From positions 1 through 64,000 of the forward strand of contig JAZTWP010000088.1 in NCBI GenBank assembly GCA_045636025.1: 64,000 nucleotides of DNA, written 5' to 3'. Source of the stretch: UBA1081 sp045636025 (GTDB lineage: Bacteria > Bacillota > Clostridia > Oscillospirales > Acutalibacteraceae). The notes beneath the pieces were generated by a model that ran no database searches, was not told where the DNA came from, and saw only the letters and a list, made by a program, of their open reading frames with translations. The position numbers and the translations under genes are program-made. Positions 14,784 to 24,093 of this stretch are shown here, in pieces. Within the stretch, counting starts at the first letter, position 1. Every line of letters begins with the position of its first letter.

Positions 14784-15899
14784 TTACTTAAAATACATAT
14801 AAAGCTGACATTTTATCATACCGTTATAGAGTTTTCTTCGCTTGTCTGCTTTTCTGCCGAAAGCTTTTTCAAACTCTTCATCGGCTGTTATTATGTAATA
14901 GCCCCAACCTCTCTGAGGAGTGAAAACTTTGCCGAGCTTACCGTAAAGCTCCTGCACGGATTTTGAATCCATAAGTCTTTCACCGTAAGGCGGATTGATA
15001 ATTACAGTACCTCTGTCAGTTTCGGGTTTGAAATCTGCTGCATCTGCCTTCTTGAAAGTTATATACTCTCCTACTCCGGCACGTCTTGCATTTTCTTTAG
15101 CTATTCTCAGAGCATACTCATCTATATCTGAGCCGTATGCCTTAAAAGGAATTTCAGGCTTTTCAAGGCTTCTTGCACGGTCACGCTCTTCACGCCACAC
15201 ATCATAAGGAACCTGCTTCCACTGTTCTGCAGTAAAACGTCTGTTGACACCCGGAGCAACGTTTTTAACCATCATTGCGCCTTCTGTGAGAATTGTACCA
15301 GAACCGCACATAGGATCGTAAAGTGTATGAAAATCACGGAGTCTTGCAAAATAGCAGAGTGCTGCTGCAAGAGTTTCTTTGATAGGTGCTGCGTTTGATT
15401 CGGGACGGTAACCTCTCTTGTGAAGACCGGGACCTGATGTATCAATAAGAAGACTTACCTGATTTTTCATTATTGAAAACTGAATCTGATAAAGTGAACC
15501 TGTTTCTTTGAACCAGTCAACTTTATACTTTGTCTTCAGTCTTTCCACAACAGCTTTTTTGATGATTGCCTGACAATCGCTGACGCTGAAAAGATCTGAA
15601 TTGAGTGAATAACCTTTAACGGGGAATTTATCATCTTTACCAATCCATTCTTCCCAGGGAAGTTTTTTTGTACCCTGAAAAAGCTGTTCAAATGTATGAG
15701 CTTCAAAAGTGCCCACAAGAACCTGGATTCTTTCTGAAAAACGTGAACAGATATTTGCTCTCGCAAGAATGTGTTCATCACCTGAGAAAAGGACTCTGCC
15801 GTTTTCTGCTTTCACATCAGAAGCGCCCATTTCTCTGAGTTCTTCGGCAATAGGTGCTTCAAGTCCGAGTAAACACGGAACTACAAAATTAATATTCAT
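14784..15899 (-). CDS. THUMP-domain 23S rRNA (guanine-N2) methyltransferase, RlmL/YpsC type
   Basis: 371 residues from the ATG at 15899, placed two bases after the stop of the preceding gene and behind GGGAGT. An N-terminal ferredoxin-like and THUMP part (to about 155) precedes a Rossmann methyltransferase domain with DPMCGSGTILTEGA (about 196) and the catalytic INPPYGERL (about 300). This is the layout of RlmL N-terminal/YpsC proteins that methylate guanine N2 in 23S rRNA using S-adenosylmethionine. It is the second gene of an operon with the glycerophosphodiesterase, an arrangement with no obvious functional link. Confidence 0.88.
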   Translation of the reverse strand: MNINFVVPCLLGLEAPIAEELREMGASDVKAENGRVLFSGDEHILARANICSRFSERIQVLVGTFEAHTFEQLFQGTKKLPWEEWIGKDDKFPVKGYSLNSDLFSVSDCQAIIKKAVVERLKTKYKVDWFKETGSLYQIQFSIMKNQVSLLIDTSGPGLHKRGYRPESNAAPIKETLAAALCYFARLRDFHTLYDPMCGSGTILTEGAMMVKNVAPGVNRRFTAEQWKQVPYDVWREERDRARSLEKPEIPFKAYGSDIDEYALRIAKENARRAGVGEYITFKKADAADFKPETDRGTVIINPPYGERLMDSKSVQELYGKLGKVFTPQRGWGYYIITADEEFEKAFGRKADKRRKLYNGMIKCQLYMYFK

Positions 15900-15901
15900 T
15901 A

Positions 15902-16663
15902 TTAAACTCCCATTTTCTTCATAATATTCAATGCTCTGTCCGGACAATCTGTGATAATGCCGTCAACACCGCAGTTTATCATATATTCAATTCTGTCTTC
16001 GGGATTGACTGTCCAGACATTTACTTTAAGTCCTTCATGATGTGCCGCTTTTACATATGCTTTATTTACGAAACATGACATAGGATGAAGTGCATATGCA
16101 CCGATTCTCTTTGCGTGAACCATGGGGAAAAGCATATTAGCATAGTTATCACAATGGGGCATACCGTAAAGATACGCGGTTCTGACATCATTGTCATATT
16201 CCTTTGCAGCCTTAAGCAGATATGTGTCAAAACCTGAAAGAAGAAGTCTGTCAGAAAGATTATGACGTTTTACATTATCGATAATTACAGGCACGATATC
16301 TGTTTTTTTGTTTTTAGGGCCTTTGAGTTCGATATTCATAACTTCAATATCATAATGCTTTACGAGTTCAAGAAATTCATCGAGAGTTGGAATTAATGTA
16401 CCTGTGAACTTAGGATGATAGTAGCTGCCGAAATCAAGTTTGCGCAGGTCATCAAAATTATATGATGCAATACTTCCCATTCCGTTACTTGTCTCATTGA
16501 TAGTGTAGTTATGGCATATAACAGGAACACCGTCTTTGGTCAGATGAATATCTGTTTCAAAGCCGTCTGCACCGAGCTGCGCAGCTCTTTCAAAAGCAAC
16601 CAATGTATTCTGGGGTGCATATCTGTTTGCACCTCTGTGTGAAATAATCTTAATACTACCCAT
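15902..16663 (-). CDS. Glycerophosphodiester phosphodiesterase
   Basis: 253 residues of TIM-barrel fold. ISHRGANRYAPQNT near the N-terminus and GFETDIHLTKDGVPVICHN hold the paired His and metal-binding Glu/Asp of the GDPD family; the end has VWTVNPEDRIEYMINCGVDGIITDCPD, also standard. It cleaves glycerophosphodiesters from lipid head groups to glycerol-3-phosphate and an alcohol. No signal peptide is seen, so it acts in the cytosol. The ATG at 16663 is preferred over a GTG nine bases upstream, since CGGAGAG is correctly spaced only for the former. Confidence 0.9.
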   Translation of the reverse strand: MGSIKIISHRGANRYAPQNTLVAFERAAQLGADGFETDIHLTKDGVPVICHNYTINETSNGMGSIASYNFDDLRKLDFGSYYHPKFTGTLIPTLDEFLELVKHYDIEVMNIELKGPKNKKTDIVPVIIDNVKRHNLSDRLLLSGFDTYLLKAAKEYDNDVRTAYLYGMPHCDNYANMLFPMVHAKRIGAYALHPMSCFVNKAYVKAAHHEGLKVNVWTVNPEDRIEYMINCGVDGIITDCPDRALNIMKKMGV

Positions 16664-16751
16664 TTCTTTCACTCTCCGATTATCAATTCATTTTATTATA
16701 ACATATTATTTTATAATGTGAATACTTTTTAAGAAAATTATTTAACTTTGA

Positions 16752-16779
16752 TTGACTTTTTCAGGCAGAGAGTTATAAT
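16752..16779 (+). promoter_or_regulatory. Promoter of the phosphoribosyltransferase gene
   Basis: TTGACT (16752-16757), 16 bases, TATAAT (16774-16779), 30 bases before the start at 16809. Confidence 0.75.
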
Positions 16780-16808
16780 ATAACTGATAAATCTATGGAG
16801 GAATCAAT

Positions 16809-17360
16809 ATGGATTACAAAATGAACATAGCAGGTCTTGACAGAGCACTCCCCCTCTGTAAAGTTACTGATGACCTTTATATCGGTGCATTCGTTATTTT
16901 CGGTGATGCTGAACTCACAGTTGCCTGCGCAAAGGCACTTCTTGAAAAAGCTCCCGAGTATGATTACCTCATTACTGCAGAAGCTAAAGGCATACCCCTT
17001 GTTCACGAAATGGCAAGACAGAATGGTGACAGCAAATATTTTGTTGCAAGAAAGAAACCCAAGCTTTATATGACAGGTGTTCTTGAAGTTACCGTTAACT
17101 CAATCACAACAGAAGGTGAACAGAAGCTTTATCTTGACACTGCCGATGCAGAAATGATGAAAGGCAAAAAAATTCTTCTTATTGACGATGTTATTTCAAC
17201 AGGTGAATCACTTGCAGCTCTTGAACAGCTTGTCAATCAGACAGGCGGTGAAATCTGCGGCAGAATGGCTATTCTCGCAGAAGGTGACGCTCAGGACAGA
17301 GAAGATCTTATTTATCTTGAAAAACTTCCCCTTTTCAATCCTGACGGCTCAATAAAATAA
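16809..17360 (+). CDS. Phosphoribosyltransferase-family protein (Apt/Xpt-like)
   Basis: 183 residues with the type I PRTase fold. The PRPP-binding loop ILLIDDVISTGES lies at about 125-137; EAKGIPLVHEMARQ is the earlier loop shared with adenine and xanthine phosphoribosyltransferases. It should transfer a purine base to PRPP for salvage, or act as a PRPP-sensing regulator. The base specificity is not clear. The ribosome site TGGAGG is nine bases before the ATG. Single gene with its own promoter and terminator. Confidence 0.85.
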   Translation: MDYKMNIAGLDRALPLCKVTDDLYIGAFVIFGDAELTVACAKALLEKAPEYDYLITAEAKGIPLVHEMARQNGDSKYFVARKKPKLYMTGVLEVTVNSITTEGEQKLYLDTADAEMMKGKKILLIDDVISTGESLAALEQLVNQTGGEICGRMAILAEGDAQDREDLIYLEKLPLFNPDGSIK

Positions 17361-17402
17361 TTTATCTGCGTGTATATACAGCGGACTTTATAATGAAAAA
17401 AG

Positions 17403-17435
17403 CACCGCCTTATTTCGGGCGGTGTATTATTTTTC
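17403..17435 (+). terminator. Terminator of the phosphoribosyltransferase gene
   Basis: CACCGCC (17403-17409) with GGCGGTG (17418-17424), then TATTATTTTT. Confidence 0.8.
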
Positions 17436-17456
17436 ATTAACAGAAGGACAGATTGA

Positions 17457-18185
17457 ATGAAAAAAGAATTAAAAAAAGAAAAATCACAACTGCTTGAATG
17501 TGAACGCTGGTGGATTTTTGCTTTGATGATATGTGTTGCTGGATTTTACGGCGGCTACACTTATTCCTGCCGTGGCGGTGTTTTCTGCAATGCACAGACT
17601 GCTAATTTTGTACTTTTCGGCATTGCTGTAGGCACAGCAGACTGGAAAACAGCACTTTATTATGTCATTCCTATGATTTCATATGTAGGCGGTACAATTA
17701 TTTCAGAGATACTGCCAAAACCCGTCAAAAAGATGACTCACATCCGTTGGGATACTCTTTTTGTGCTGTTTGAAATGGTCATTATGGTAATTGTCGGATT
17801 TATTCCGGAATCAGCACCGGTTCAGATATGCCATATCATCATAAATTTTGTATGCGCAATGCAGTACAACACTTTCAGAAATGCAGAAAACATTCCGGCA
17901 TCAACAACTTTCTGCTCTGCTCATACCCGTTCACTGGGAATCAATCTTGCAAAATGGCTCAGAAACAGAAAAGACAGCGCATCTCTCAGAATGTGTGTAT
18001 TCCACGCAGGTCTTATTCTCTGTTTTACTATAGGCGCACTGGTTGCTGCTCTCCTTGCACGTTATTTCGGCACAAAAACTATATGGTTTGTTGAAATACT
18101 GCTGGGGATAGTTTTCATTGATCTGCTGATTGCAGACAGAACAAAAGAAAAAGATCTTATTGACATAACCCCTGCAGGGCATTGA
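17457..18185 (+). CDS. YoaK/DUF1275-family membrane protein
   Basis: 242 residues with about six hydrophobic segments. FYGGYTYSCRGGVFCNAQTA at the first helix, and the late NTFRNAENIPASTTFCSAH followed by SLGINLAKW, match the DUF1275 family (YoaK), where a TGNxxxxG segment is usual. The function of the family is unknown; a transporter-like role is often supposed. The ATG is preceded by GAAGGA. It shares no operon with neighbours. Confidence 0.85.
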   Translation: MKKELKKEKSQLLECERWWIFALMICVAGFYGGYTYSCRGGVFCNAQTANFVLFGIAVGTADWKTALYYVIPMISYVGGTIISEILPKPVKKMTHIRWDTLFVLFEMVIMVIVGFIPESAPVQICHIIINFVCAMQYNTFRNAENIPASTTFCSAHTRSLGINLAKWLRNRKDSASLRMCVFHAGLILCFTIGALVAALLARYFGTKTIWFVEILLGIVFIDLLIADRTKEKDLIDITPAGH

Positions 18186-18198
18186 TAAAACAAACAAA

Positions 18199-18241
18199 AA
18201 TGCTTGTACATTACCGAAAAGGTACTGCACAAGCATTATTT
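18199..18241. terminator. Two-way terminator between convergent genes
   Basis: AATGCTTGT (18199-18207) with ACAAGCATT (18229-18237), inner stem TACC/GGTA, A-rich on the left and TATTTTT on the right. Confidence 0.75.
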
Positions 18242-19645
18242 TTATCTCACATTTGTTTCATTAAGATCAGAAAATTCTGAAAGATTCTTTTCTTTTATTG
18301 CACGGAGGCGTTTTCTGTCCTCTTTCATTTTCTTTTTATGAAGAAGATAGATAACCATAACATAAAGAAGAACACCAAAAACGATAACAGCCACAACAAT
18401 CAGGAATGTGGGTGAAACCACAAGATTCTTAATGAGACTTCCAAGATGCATTATAGAATTTCTTGAAACGCTATCACCGGCAACGAGATTTACCGTTGAA
18501 ATGACGTTTTCAGCATATTTTATCTGAAGTGTTCCCACAATCTGCCCTTTTTCAACGGGAGCCTGAAGTTTTTCGGGAATATTATACACATATTCAAGAC
18601 TTGTTTTATCTACAGAACTGAGAAGAAGTGCCTGCAATTGTTTTTCGGGCAACAAACGGACATAATCTGCATCTGTTGACAATTCAACGGGAATTGAAGT
18701 CAGAGTATCTGTAGGCTGAGCAAGGACTATCATTTTGAGATTGAGAAAAGCCCATCTGAGCATTCTCTTTGCTTCAAAAAGTGCTGTATTGTCTTTATAT
18801 CCGCAACCGTCAGTATCTTCATTCGGACAACCGAGTATTATTCCTACATAAGTGTAAGCATCCTTTGAGGCAACAAAACTTGCACAGCGCTGTGCCGCAT
18901 CTGTCATACCACATTTGAATCCTCTTGCGTACGTATAGTAATAACGGGTACCCTCTTCAATCATATCAAACCAGTTATTAAGCTCTCTCGCTTCAGACAT
19001 ATTTGTAGCAGGTACAACATAATCCACAACCTGAGACATATCTGCAAGAACAGAATATTCAAGAGCCTTTTTTGTGATAAGATACATATCATACGCTGTA
19101 GAATATGCTCCTTCTGCATCAAGTCCGTGTGTATTCACAAAATTTGTATTGGTACAGCCGAGTTCTTTTGCTCTGGCATTCATCATACCAACAAAATCTG
19201 TTATTGTACCGCCAATAAATTCGGCAAGTACATTGCAGGCATCATTTGCATTTTCAAGCATCATACAATAAAGAAGATTTCTTACAGTTATCTGCTCACC
19301 GACTTTAAGATCAGCAGATGCGCTGTATGTGTTGACAAGAGGCTTCAATGCAGATTCTGATACAGTTACAACGGTATCAAGATTATCGCATTTTTCAACC
19401 GTCAGAATAGCTGTTGCAATTTTGACAAGTGATGCGCATTGCAACGGAGTATCTGCATTATGAGAAAATATTACTGCGCCAGTATCAATATTAACAAGAT
19501 AATAAGCTTGTGATTTTATAGGATTACCTGCATTTTGAGCATCACTTTCAAGCTGAAGATTATAATATTCTGCAGATGCAGACACAGGAAACAAAGAAAC
19601 AAAGGTCATTATAAAAATAATCATAAAAATTATTGATTTTTTCAT
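18242..19645 (-). CDS. D-alanyl-D-alanine carboxypeptidase (penicillin-binding protein, DacF-like)
   Basis: 467 residues from the ATG at 19645, which starts a clear signal peptide (MKKSIIFM, long hydrophobic core, VSASA cleavage). The S11 peptidase domain has SxxK as SLVK (about residue 72). The SxN triad position reads NAN in ENANDACN and the KTG position reads KCG in GFKCGMTDA, both departures from the family. A C-terminal beta domain is followed by one membrane helix (about 425-447) and a basic cytosolic tail. The enzyme would trim the last D-Ala from peptidoglycan stem peptides outside the membrane. An upstream promoter is at 19682-19710. A longer frame from 19690 lacks a ribosome site. 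Confidence 0.85.
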   Translation of the reverse strand: MKKSIIFMIIFIMTFVSLFPVSASAEYYNLQLESDAQNAGNPIKSQAYYLVNIDTGAVIFSHNADTPLQCASLVKIATAILTVEKCDNLDTVVTVSESALKPLVNTYSASADLKVGEQITVRNLLYCMMLENANDACNVLAEFIGGTITDFVGMMNARAKELGCTNTNFVNTHGLDAEGAYSTAYDMYLITKKALEYSVLADMSQVVDYVVPATNMSEARELNNWFDMIEEGTRYYYTYARGFKCGMTDAAQRCASFVASKDAYTYVGIILGCPNEDTDGCGYKDNTALFEAKRMLRWAFLNLKMIVLAQPTDTLTSIPVELSTDADYVRLLPEKQLQALLLSSVDKTSLEYVYNIPEKLQAPVEKGQIVGTLQIKYAENVISTVNLVAGDSVSRNSIMHLGSLIKNLVVSPTFLIVVAVIVFGVLLYVMVIYLLHKKKMKEDRKRLRAIKEKNLSEFSDLNETNVR

Positions 19646-19681
19646 AGACACACCCACCATATTAGTGCTATAATATATATA

Positions 19682-19710
19682 ATTATACAAGTAAACGCAT
19701 CAAATGTAAA
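19682..19710 (-). promoter_or_regulatory. Promoter of the D,D-carboxypeptidase gene
   Basis: Minus strand: TTTACA (19710-19705), 17 bases, TATAAT (19687-19682). Confidence 0.65.
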
Positions 19711-19741
19711 TATAAAACATCAAAATAACGGAGGAAAAATA

Positions 19742-20431
19742 ATGGTATACATCACAGGTGACATTCATGGTGATTTATCCCGTCTCTCAGCGGATAAACT
19801 CAAATTTATGAAATCCCACGACACACTCATTATCTGCGGTGATTTCGGTTTTATCTGGGATGACTCAAAGAATGAAGATAAAATTCTCCGAAACCTCGGA
19901 AGAAGAAGATATAATATCTGCTTTGTTGACGGAACACATGAGAATTTCAAAATTCTGAACAAATTCCCCTCTTCTGACTGGAATGGCGGAAAAGCAAGAA
20001 ATATAACTGGTAATCTTTATCACCTTATGCGTGGTGAAATATACACAATTGAAGGAATGAAAGTTTTTACAATGGGCGGCGGCGAATCGCCCGAAGCTGA
20101 GCTTCGTTTTGAAGATGAAGACTATGACCGTCTTGAAACTCCCACAAAAGAAGAACTGCTCGCAGCGGTTACACGCCTCGAGCAGCAGGATTATAATGTT
20201 GATCTTATTATCACTCACGAACCGCCTTCAAAAACAAGAGAGTTTCTTCTTATGCAGAGCAATGAGCAGTTCACCGTTTCTGCCCTGAATGCATTCTTTG
20301 ATGAACTTTCTGTTCAGTGCAAATACAAAAAATGGTATTTCGGCAGTATGCATACTGACAAATACATTTCTGCAAATCAGGTTGCAGTTTTCAGAAACTT
20401 CATAAATGCAAAAACAGGTATGAAAGTTTAA
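19742..20431 (+). CDS. Calcineurin-like metallophosphoesterase
   Basis: 229 residues with the phosphoesterase metal motifs in order: GDIHGD (6-11), CGDFGF (about 34-39), GTHEN (about 66-70, in place of the usual GNHE) and THEPPS (about 159). These bind two metal ions to hydrolyse phosphoesters. The substrate is unknown. CGGAGG lies eight bases before the ATG. Its last four bases overlap the end of the convergent dehydrogenase gene, so no terminator is present between them. Confidence 0.85.
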   Translation: MVYITGDIHGDLSRLSADKLKFMKSHDTLIICGDFGFIWDDSKNEDKILRNLGRRRYNICFVDGTHENFKILNKFPSSDWNGGKARNITGNLYHLMRGEIYTIEGMKVFTMGGGESPEAELRFEDEDYDRLETPTKEELLAAVTRLEQQDYNVDLIITHEPPSKTREFLLMQSNEQFTVSALNAFFDELSVQCKYKKWYFGSMHTDKYISANQVAVFRNFINAKTGMKV

Positions 20432-21534
20432 CGGTATCTTTTAAGAATATTCACAGCCGTATCCGAGGTAAAATTGCCGGGGGTGCGGCTGAAATTTTTT
20501 ACCGGGTCAACCCATCTGTTTTCATACTTTGCCATCTGTTCATCACTGATTCTGATGTCGATATCTGCAAGTTTTTCAATTAATGCGCACACTTCATCAC
20601 AAGACATAGCCATTATATCAAAAAGCTTCTGAGCCTTGAGAGGCATATTTTCTGCTGCATTTTTAATAAAATCAGGAATAAATGCAGCGCAGGCTCTGCC
20701 GTGAGCAATGCCGAAATTCTCTGTAAGAAGATAACTCATTGTATGGGGGAAGCAAGTACCAGTTATATTAAGACAAAGACCTGCAAAAAGAGATGCGTTG
20801 TAAAGCTCTTCACGAAGACTTTCATCGGGCAATAAAGAATTGTCTGCAAAGTAAGAAAGACCGTTTCTGAGCATTGCAAAAGCTTTTTCTGCATAAAAAT
20901 CACTCATATCATTTGCAACTGATGAAAAATAAGACTCAGATGCGTGAGCAAATGCATCAAGTGCTGTTGAAACAGTAACAGCATAAGGCATAGACATTGT
21001 GTAAGTGTAGTCACAGAATGACATTACTGAATAACAATCGTGACCTGAAATGCTCTTTTTGAGGTTTACACTGCTGTCTGTAAGCACAGCTACACCTGTT
21101 ACTTCACTGCCTGTGCCTGAAGTTGTGCCCACAAGTGCAATGGGAAGAGGTTTGTTATTGTATTTTCTGAGATAAATATCTGCAGGAGAAAGTTCAGGAT
21201 TTGCGGCATAGATTGCAATCGCCTTTGACGCATCAAGGGGTGAGCCGCCACCTATACCGATTATAAAATCAGCACCCGTTTCCCTTGCCTTTTCACCTGC
21301 ACGGTGACAATCGGCTGTATAGGGATTTTCTGTTATCTCATTAAAAACAGCATATTCAATGCCGAGATTTTCAAGGCAGAAAACAACATCATCCAGCGCA
21401 CCGCTCTTTTTTGCAGCGCTTCCGCCCGTTACAACAAGACATTTTTTGCCAAGTTTTGAAAGCTCTTTATAATTTGCTTTAAGACAACCCTTGCCGCTGA
21501 AAATCTGCACGGGCATATATGAATCAAGAATCAT
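20428..21534 (-). CDS. Iron-containing alcohol dehydrogenase
   Basis: 368 residues of the group III (Fe-dependent) alcohol dehydrogenase family. The NAD(P)-binding loop GIGGGSPLDASKA (about 92-104) and metal-ligand segments DAFAHASES (about 192) and FGIAHGRACAAF (about 272) are clear. It would interconvert an aldehyde or ketone and an alcohol with NAD(P)H in fermentation; butanol, propanediol or glycerol-type substrates are possible. A single gene with its own promoter; RBS CAGAGGTG. Confidence 0.9.
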   Translation of the reverse strand: MILDSYMPVQIFSGKGCLKANYKELSKLGKKCLVVTGGSAAKKSGALDDVVFCLENLGIEYAVFNEITENPYTADCHRAGEKARETGADFIIGIGGGSPLDASKAIAIYAANPELSPADIYLRKYNNKPLPIALVGTTSGTGSEVTGVAVLTDSSVNLKKSISGHDCYSVMSFCDYTYTMSMPYAVTVSTALDAFAHASESYFSSVANDMSDFYAEKAFAMLRNGLSYFADNSLLPDESLREELYNASLFAGLCLNITGTCFPHTMSYLLTENFGIAHGRACAAFIPDFIKNAAENMPLKAQKLFDIMAMSCDEVCALIEKLADIDIRISDEQMAKYENRWVDPVKNFSRTPGNFTSDTAVNILKRYR

Positions 21535-21565
21535 TATTAAGCACCTCTGTTAAATTTATATTTAC

Positions 21566-21594
21566 AGTATATATCAATTCTGAATAAAAATCAA
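21566..21594 (-). promoter_or_regulatory. Promoter of the iron alcohol dehydrogenase
   Basis: Minus strand: TTGATT (21594-21589), 17 bases, TATACT (21571-21566). Confidence 0.55.
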
Positions 21595-21620
21595 TAATAC
21601 CGAAATTGCGGTTTGAAAAC

Positions 21621-21649
21621 AAAAAAAAGACCGATTTTACTCGGTCTTT
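21621..21649 (-). terminator. Terminator of the serC-serA operon
   Basis: AAAGACCGA (21626-21634) with TCGGTCTTT (21641-21649); on the minus strand followed by eight T. Confidence 0.85.
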
Positions 21650-21667
21650 CAATTATGCATTTGAAAA

Positions 21668-22798
21668 TCAGACAGCTCTTACTGCAACTACACCGTCAAC
21701 AGCCTTTACAGCATCTTCTGCACCGTCAGCAGCACCGTCTACGATAACATAACCAACGTCTTTTCTGACAGCTGAAACTGCATCTGCACTGCCTGCAGCA
21801 GCAATAACAGCCGCAGAAATGTCACCCTTTGTGATAACTGTAAGTCTCTTGCCGCCTGTCATTTCCTTTGAAATGCAAGGAAGGTTAACAGAATTCACAA
21901 CATTGCCCTTTTCAAGGTATTCTGCAATTTGGTTAACTGCCATAACTGCACAGTTTTCTTCTGATTCGGGAGTTGATGCACCAAGGTGAGGAAGAGCTAT
22001 AACACCGTCAAGGCAAAGCTGTTCGTCTGTGGGGAAATCTGTTGCATAAGCTGCACACTTGCCGCTCTTGATAGCTTCAACAATTGCTTCGTTATCAACA
22101 AGACCGCCACGAGCAAAGTTGAGAACTCTTACGCCGTCTTTTGCCATTGCAAGTGTTTCCTTACCTACGATGTTCTTTGTTGAATCTGTAAGAGGAGCGT
22201 GAACAGAGATATAATCACTGTTTACAAAGATATCGTTAACTTCTGCTGTAACCTTAACAGAAGCATCAAGTGCTGCCTTGCCTGCATCTGAAAGGTAGGG
22301 GTCAAAACCGATAACATCCATACCGAGAGCAACAGCAGCGTTACAAACTTTGATACCGATAGCACCAAGACCGATAACACCGAGGGTTTTGCCCATAATT
22401 TCGGGACCTGCGAAGTTTGACTTACCCTTTTCGATCTTCTTGCTGATTTCGTCTTCACCCTTGAGTGTTCTGCACCAGTCGATTGATGGTACAACTCTTC
22501 TTGAAGCAAGAAGAAGACCGCAGATAACAAGTTCCTTAACAGCGTTTGCGTTTGCACCGGGAGTATTGAATACGCAGATACCCTTTTCTGTGCAAGCGTC
22601 AACAGGAATGTTGTTGTAACCTGCACCTGCTCTTGCGATTGCAAGAACTGATGCGGGGATTTCCATTTCGTGCATTGAAGCAGAACGAACGATTACTGCA
22701 TCGGGCGCAGCAAAATCATCTGCACAAGCATATTTTGCAGCATCAAAATTTGAGAGACCTGATGCTGAGATTTTATTGAGTGTAAGAATATTAAACAT
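21668..22798 (-). CDS. serA: D-3-phosphoglycerate dehydrogenase
   Basis: 376 residues, the short form with a degenerate ACT-like tail instead of the full regulatory domain. NAD-binding GVIGLGAIGIKVCN (about 141-154), the substrate Arg in NFARGGLVDNEAI (about 230) and the catalytic His in ALPHLGAST (about 272) are present. It oxidises 3-phosphoglycerate to phosphohydroxypyruvate, the first step of serine synthesis. It starts two bases after the serC stop with the ribosome site inside the end of serC, so the two are coupled. No serB is seen nearby. Confidence 0.95.
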   Translation of the reverse strand: MFNILTLNKISASGLSNFDAAKYACADDFAAPDAVIVRSASMHEMEIPASVLAIARAGAGYNNIPVDACTEKGICVFNTPGANANAVKELVICGLLLASRRVVPSIDWCRTLKGEDEISKKIEKGKSNFAGPEIMGKTLGVIGLGAIGIKVCNAAVALGMDVIGFDPYLSDAGKAALDASVKVTAEVNDIFVNSDYISVHAPLTDSTKNIVGKETLAMAKDGVRVLNFARGGLVDNEAIVEAIKSGKCAAYATDFPTDEQLCLDGVIALPHLGASTPESEENCAVMAVNQIAEYLEKGNVVNSVNLPCISKEMTGGKRLTVITKGDISAAVIAAAGSADAVSAVRKDVGYVIVDGAADGAEDAVKAVDGVVAVRAV

Positions 22799-22800
22799 AA

Positions 22801-23883
22801 TTATGCATTCTCCTCTTCAAACTTAGCCATGAATGCTACGAGCTTTTCAACACCTTCAACGGGCATTGCGTTGTAGATTGAAGCTCTCATACCGCCGACT
22901 GAACGATGACCCTTGAGGTTAACAAAGCCGTTTTCTGTAGCTTCTTTGATGAACTTTGCATTGAGTTCTTCGCTGTCTGTAACGAAGGGAACGTTCATAA
23001 GTGAGCGATCTTCGGGAACAACTGTACCCTTGAACATCTTTGAATTGTCGAGGAAGTCGTAAAGAATCTTAGCCTTCTTTACATTTACTGCCTGCATAGC
23101 TTCAAGACCGCCCATATCCTTGATCCATTCAAGAACAAGCTTTGTGATATAGATGTTCCAGCAGGGAGGAGTATTGTAAAGAGAATCATTGTCTGCCATA
23201 ACCTTGTAATCGAGCATTGTGGGAGTGATATCTCTTGCCTTGCCGAGCATATCTTCACGAATGATACAGATTGTAACACCTGCGGGAGCTACGTTCTTCT
23301 GAGCGCCACCGTAAACCATAGCAAACTTGCTGATATCAAGAGGCTCAGAAAGAATGCATGATGAAATATCTGCAATAAGGGGAACATCACCTGTGTCGGG
23401 AATATCCTTGAAGATTGTACCGTAAATTGTATTGTTCATACAGATGTATACATAGTCAGCTTCGGGATCGAAGTCTGCCTTTGTTGTCTTAGGAATGTAT
23501 GAGAAAGTTTTGTCTGCAGATGAAGCAACAGCTCTTGCGTTGCCGTACTTAGCAGCTTCCTGATAAGCTTTCTTTGCCCACTGACCTGTGATGATGAAAT
23601 CTGCTTTTCCTGACCCGTTCATAAAGTTGAGGGGAATTGCTGCAAACTGAGTTGATGCGCCACCCTGAAGGAAAAGCACCTTATAGTTTTCGGGGATATT
23701 GTAAAGTTCTCTGAAAAGCTTTTCGGTGTCCTTAATGATAGCATCAAAAACTTTTGAGCGGTGAGACATTTCCATAACAGACTGTCCGCTGCCCTGATAA
23801 TCCAGCATCTCCTCTGCTGCTTTTTTCAGCACTTCCTCGGGAAGCATTGAGGGACCTGCTGAGAAATTGAATACTCTTGCCAT
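22801..23883 (-). CDS. serC: Phosphoserine aminotransferase
   Basis: 360 residues starting MARVFNFSAGPSMLPEEV, the family's typical N-terminus; the ATG at 23883 has GGAGGT eight bases upstream and is preferred to one 15 bases further back. The PLP lysine is in YGGAQKNVAPAG (about residue 193), and SHRSKVF and HRSVGGMRASIYNA are substrate-binding segments. It converts phosphohydroxypyruvate and glutamate to phosphoserine. First gene of the serC-serA operon. Confidence 0.96.
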   Translation of the reverse strand: MARVFNFSAGPSMLPEEVLKKAAEEMLDYQGSGQSVMEMSHRSKVFDAIIKDTEKLFRELYNIPENYKVLFLQGGASTQFAAIPLNFMNGSGKADFIITGQWAKKAYQEAAKYGNARAVASSADKTFSYIPKTTKADFDPEADYVYICMNNTIYGTIFKDIPDTGDVPLIADISSCILSEPLDISKFAMVYGGAQKNVAPAGVTICIIREDMLGKARDITPTMLDYKVMADNDSLYNTPPCWNIYITKLVLEWIKDMGGLEAMQAVNVKKAKILYDFLDNSKMFKGTVVPEDRSLMNVPFVTDSEELNAKFIKEATENGFVNLKGHRSVGGMRASIYNAMPVEGVEKLVAFMAKFEEENA

Positions 23884-23954
23884 AATAAAGACCTCCAATA
23901 TAATTGAGAAACAATTATAAATTTCTTATATAATTAAAAAAATAATTTGTTATA

Positions 23955-23983
23955 ATTTTAACATATCAAATTATAAAAATCAA
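23955..23983 (-). promoter_or_regulatory. Promoter of serC-serA
   Basis: Minus strand: TTGATT (23983-23978), 17 bases, TAAAAT (23960-23955), about 70 bases of AT-rich leader before serC. Confidence 0.6.
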
Positions 23984-24037
23984 CGATTTATCGGTTTCAA
24001 ACTTCACAAAGTTAAAGTGAAAATTTTGTCTAATATA

Positions 24038-24066
24038 TTGAAAAACGGTTTATTTAGTGTTAAAAT
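24038..24066 (+). promoter_or_regulatory. Promoter of the phosphatase-superfamily gene
   Basis: TTGAAA (24038-24043), 17 bases, TAAAAT (24061-24066), 28 bases before the start codon. It is divergent from the serC promoter. Confidence 0.65.
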
Positions 24067-24093
24067 CAAGAAAATGAAAAGAGGTAACGCAAT

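Noticed and set aside
16663..16672. GTG start for the glycerophosphodiesterase
   Set aside because: The ribosome site would touch the GTG; the ATG at 16663 is correctly spaced.
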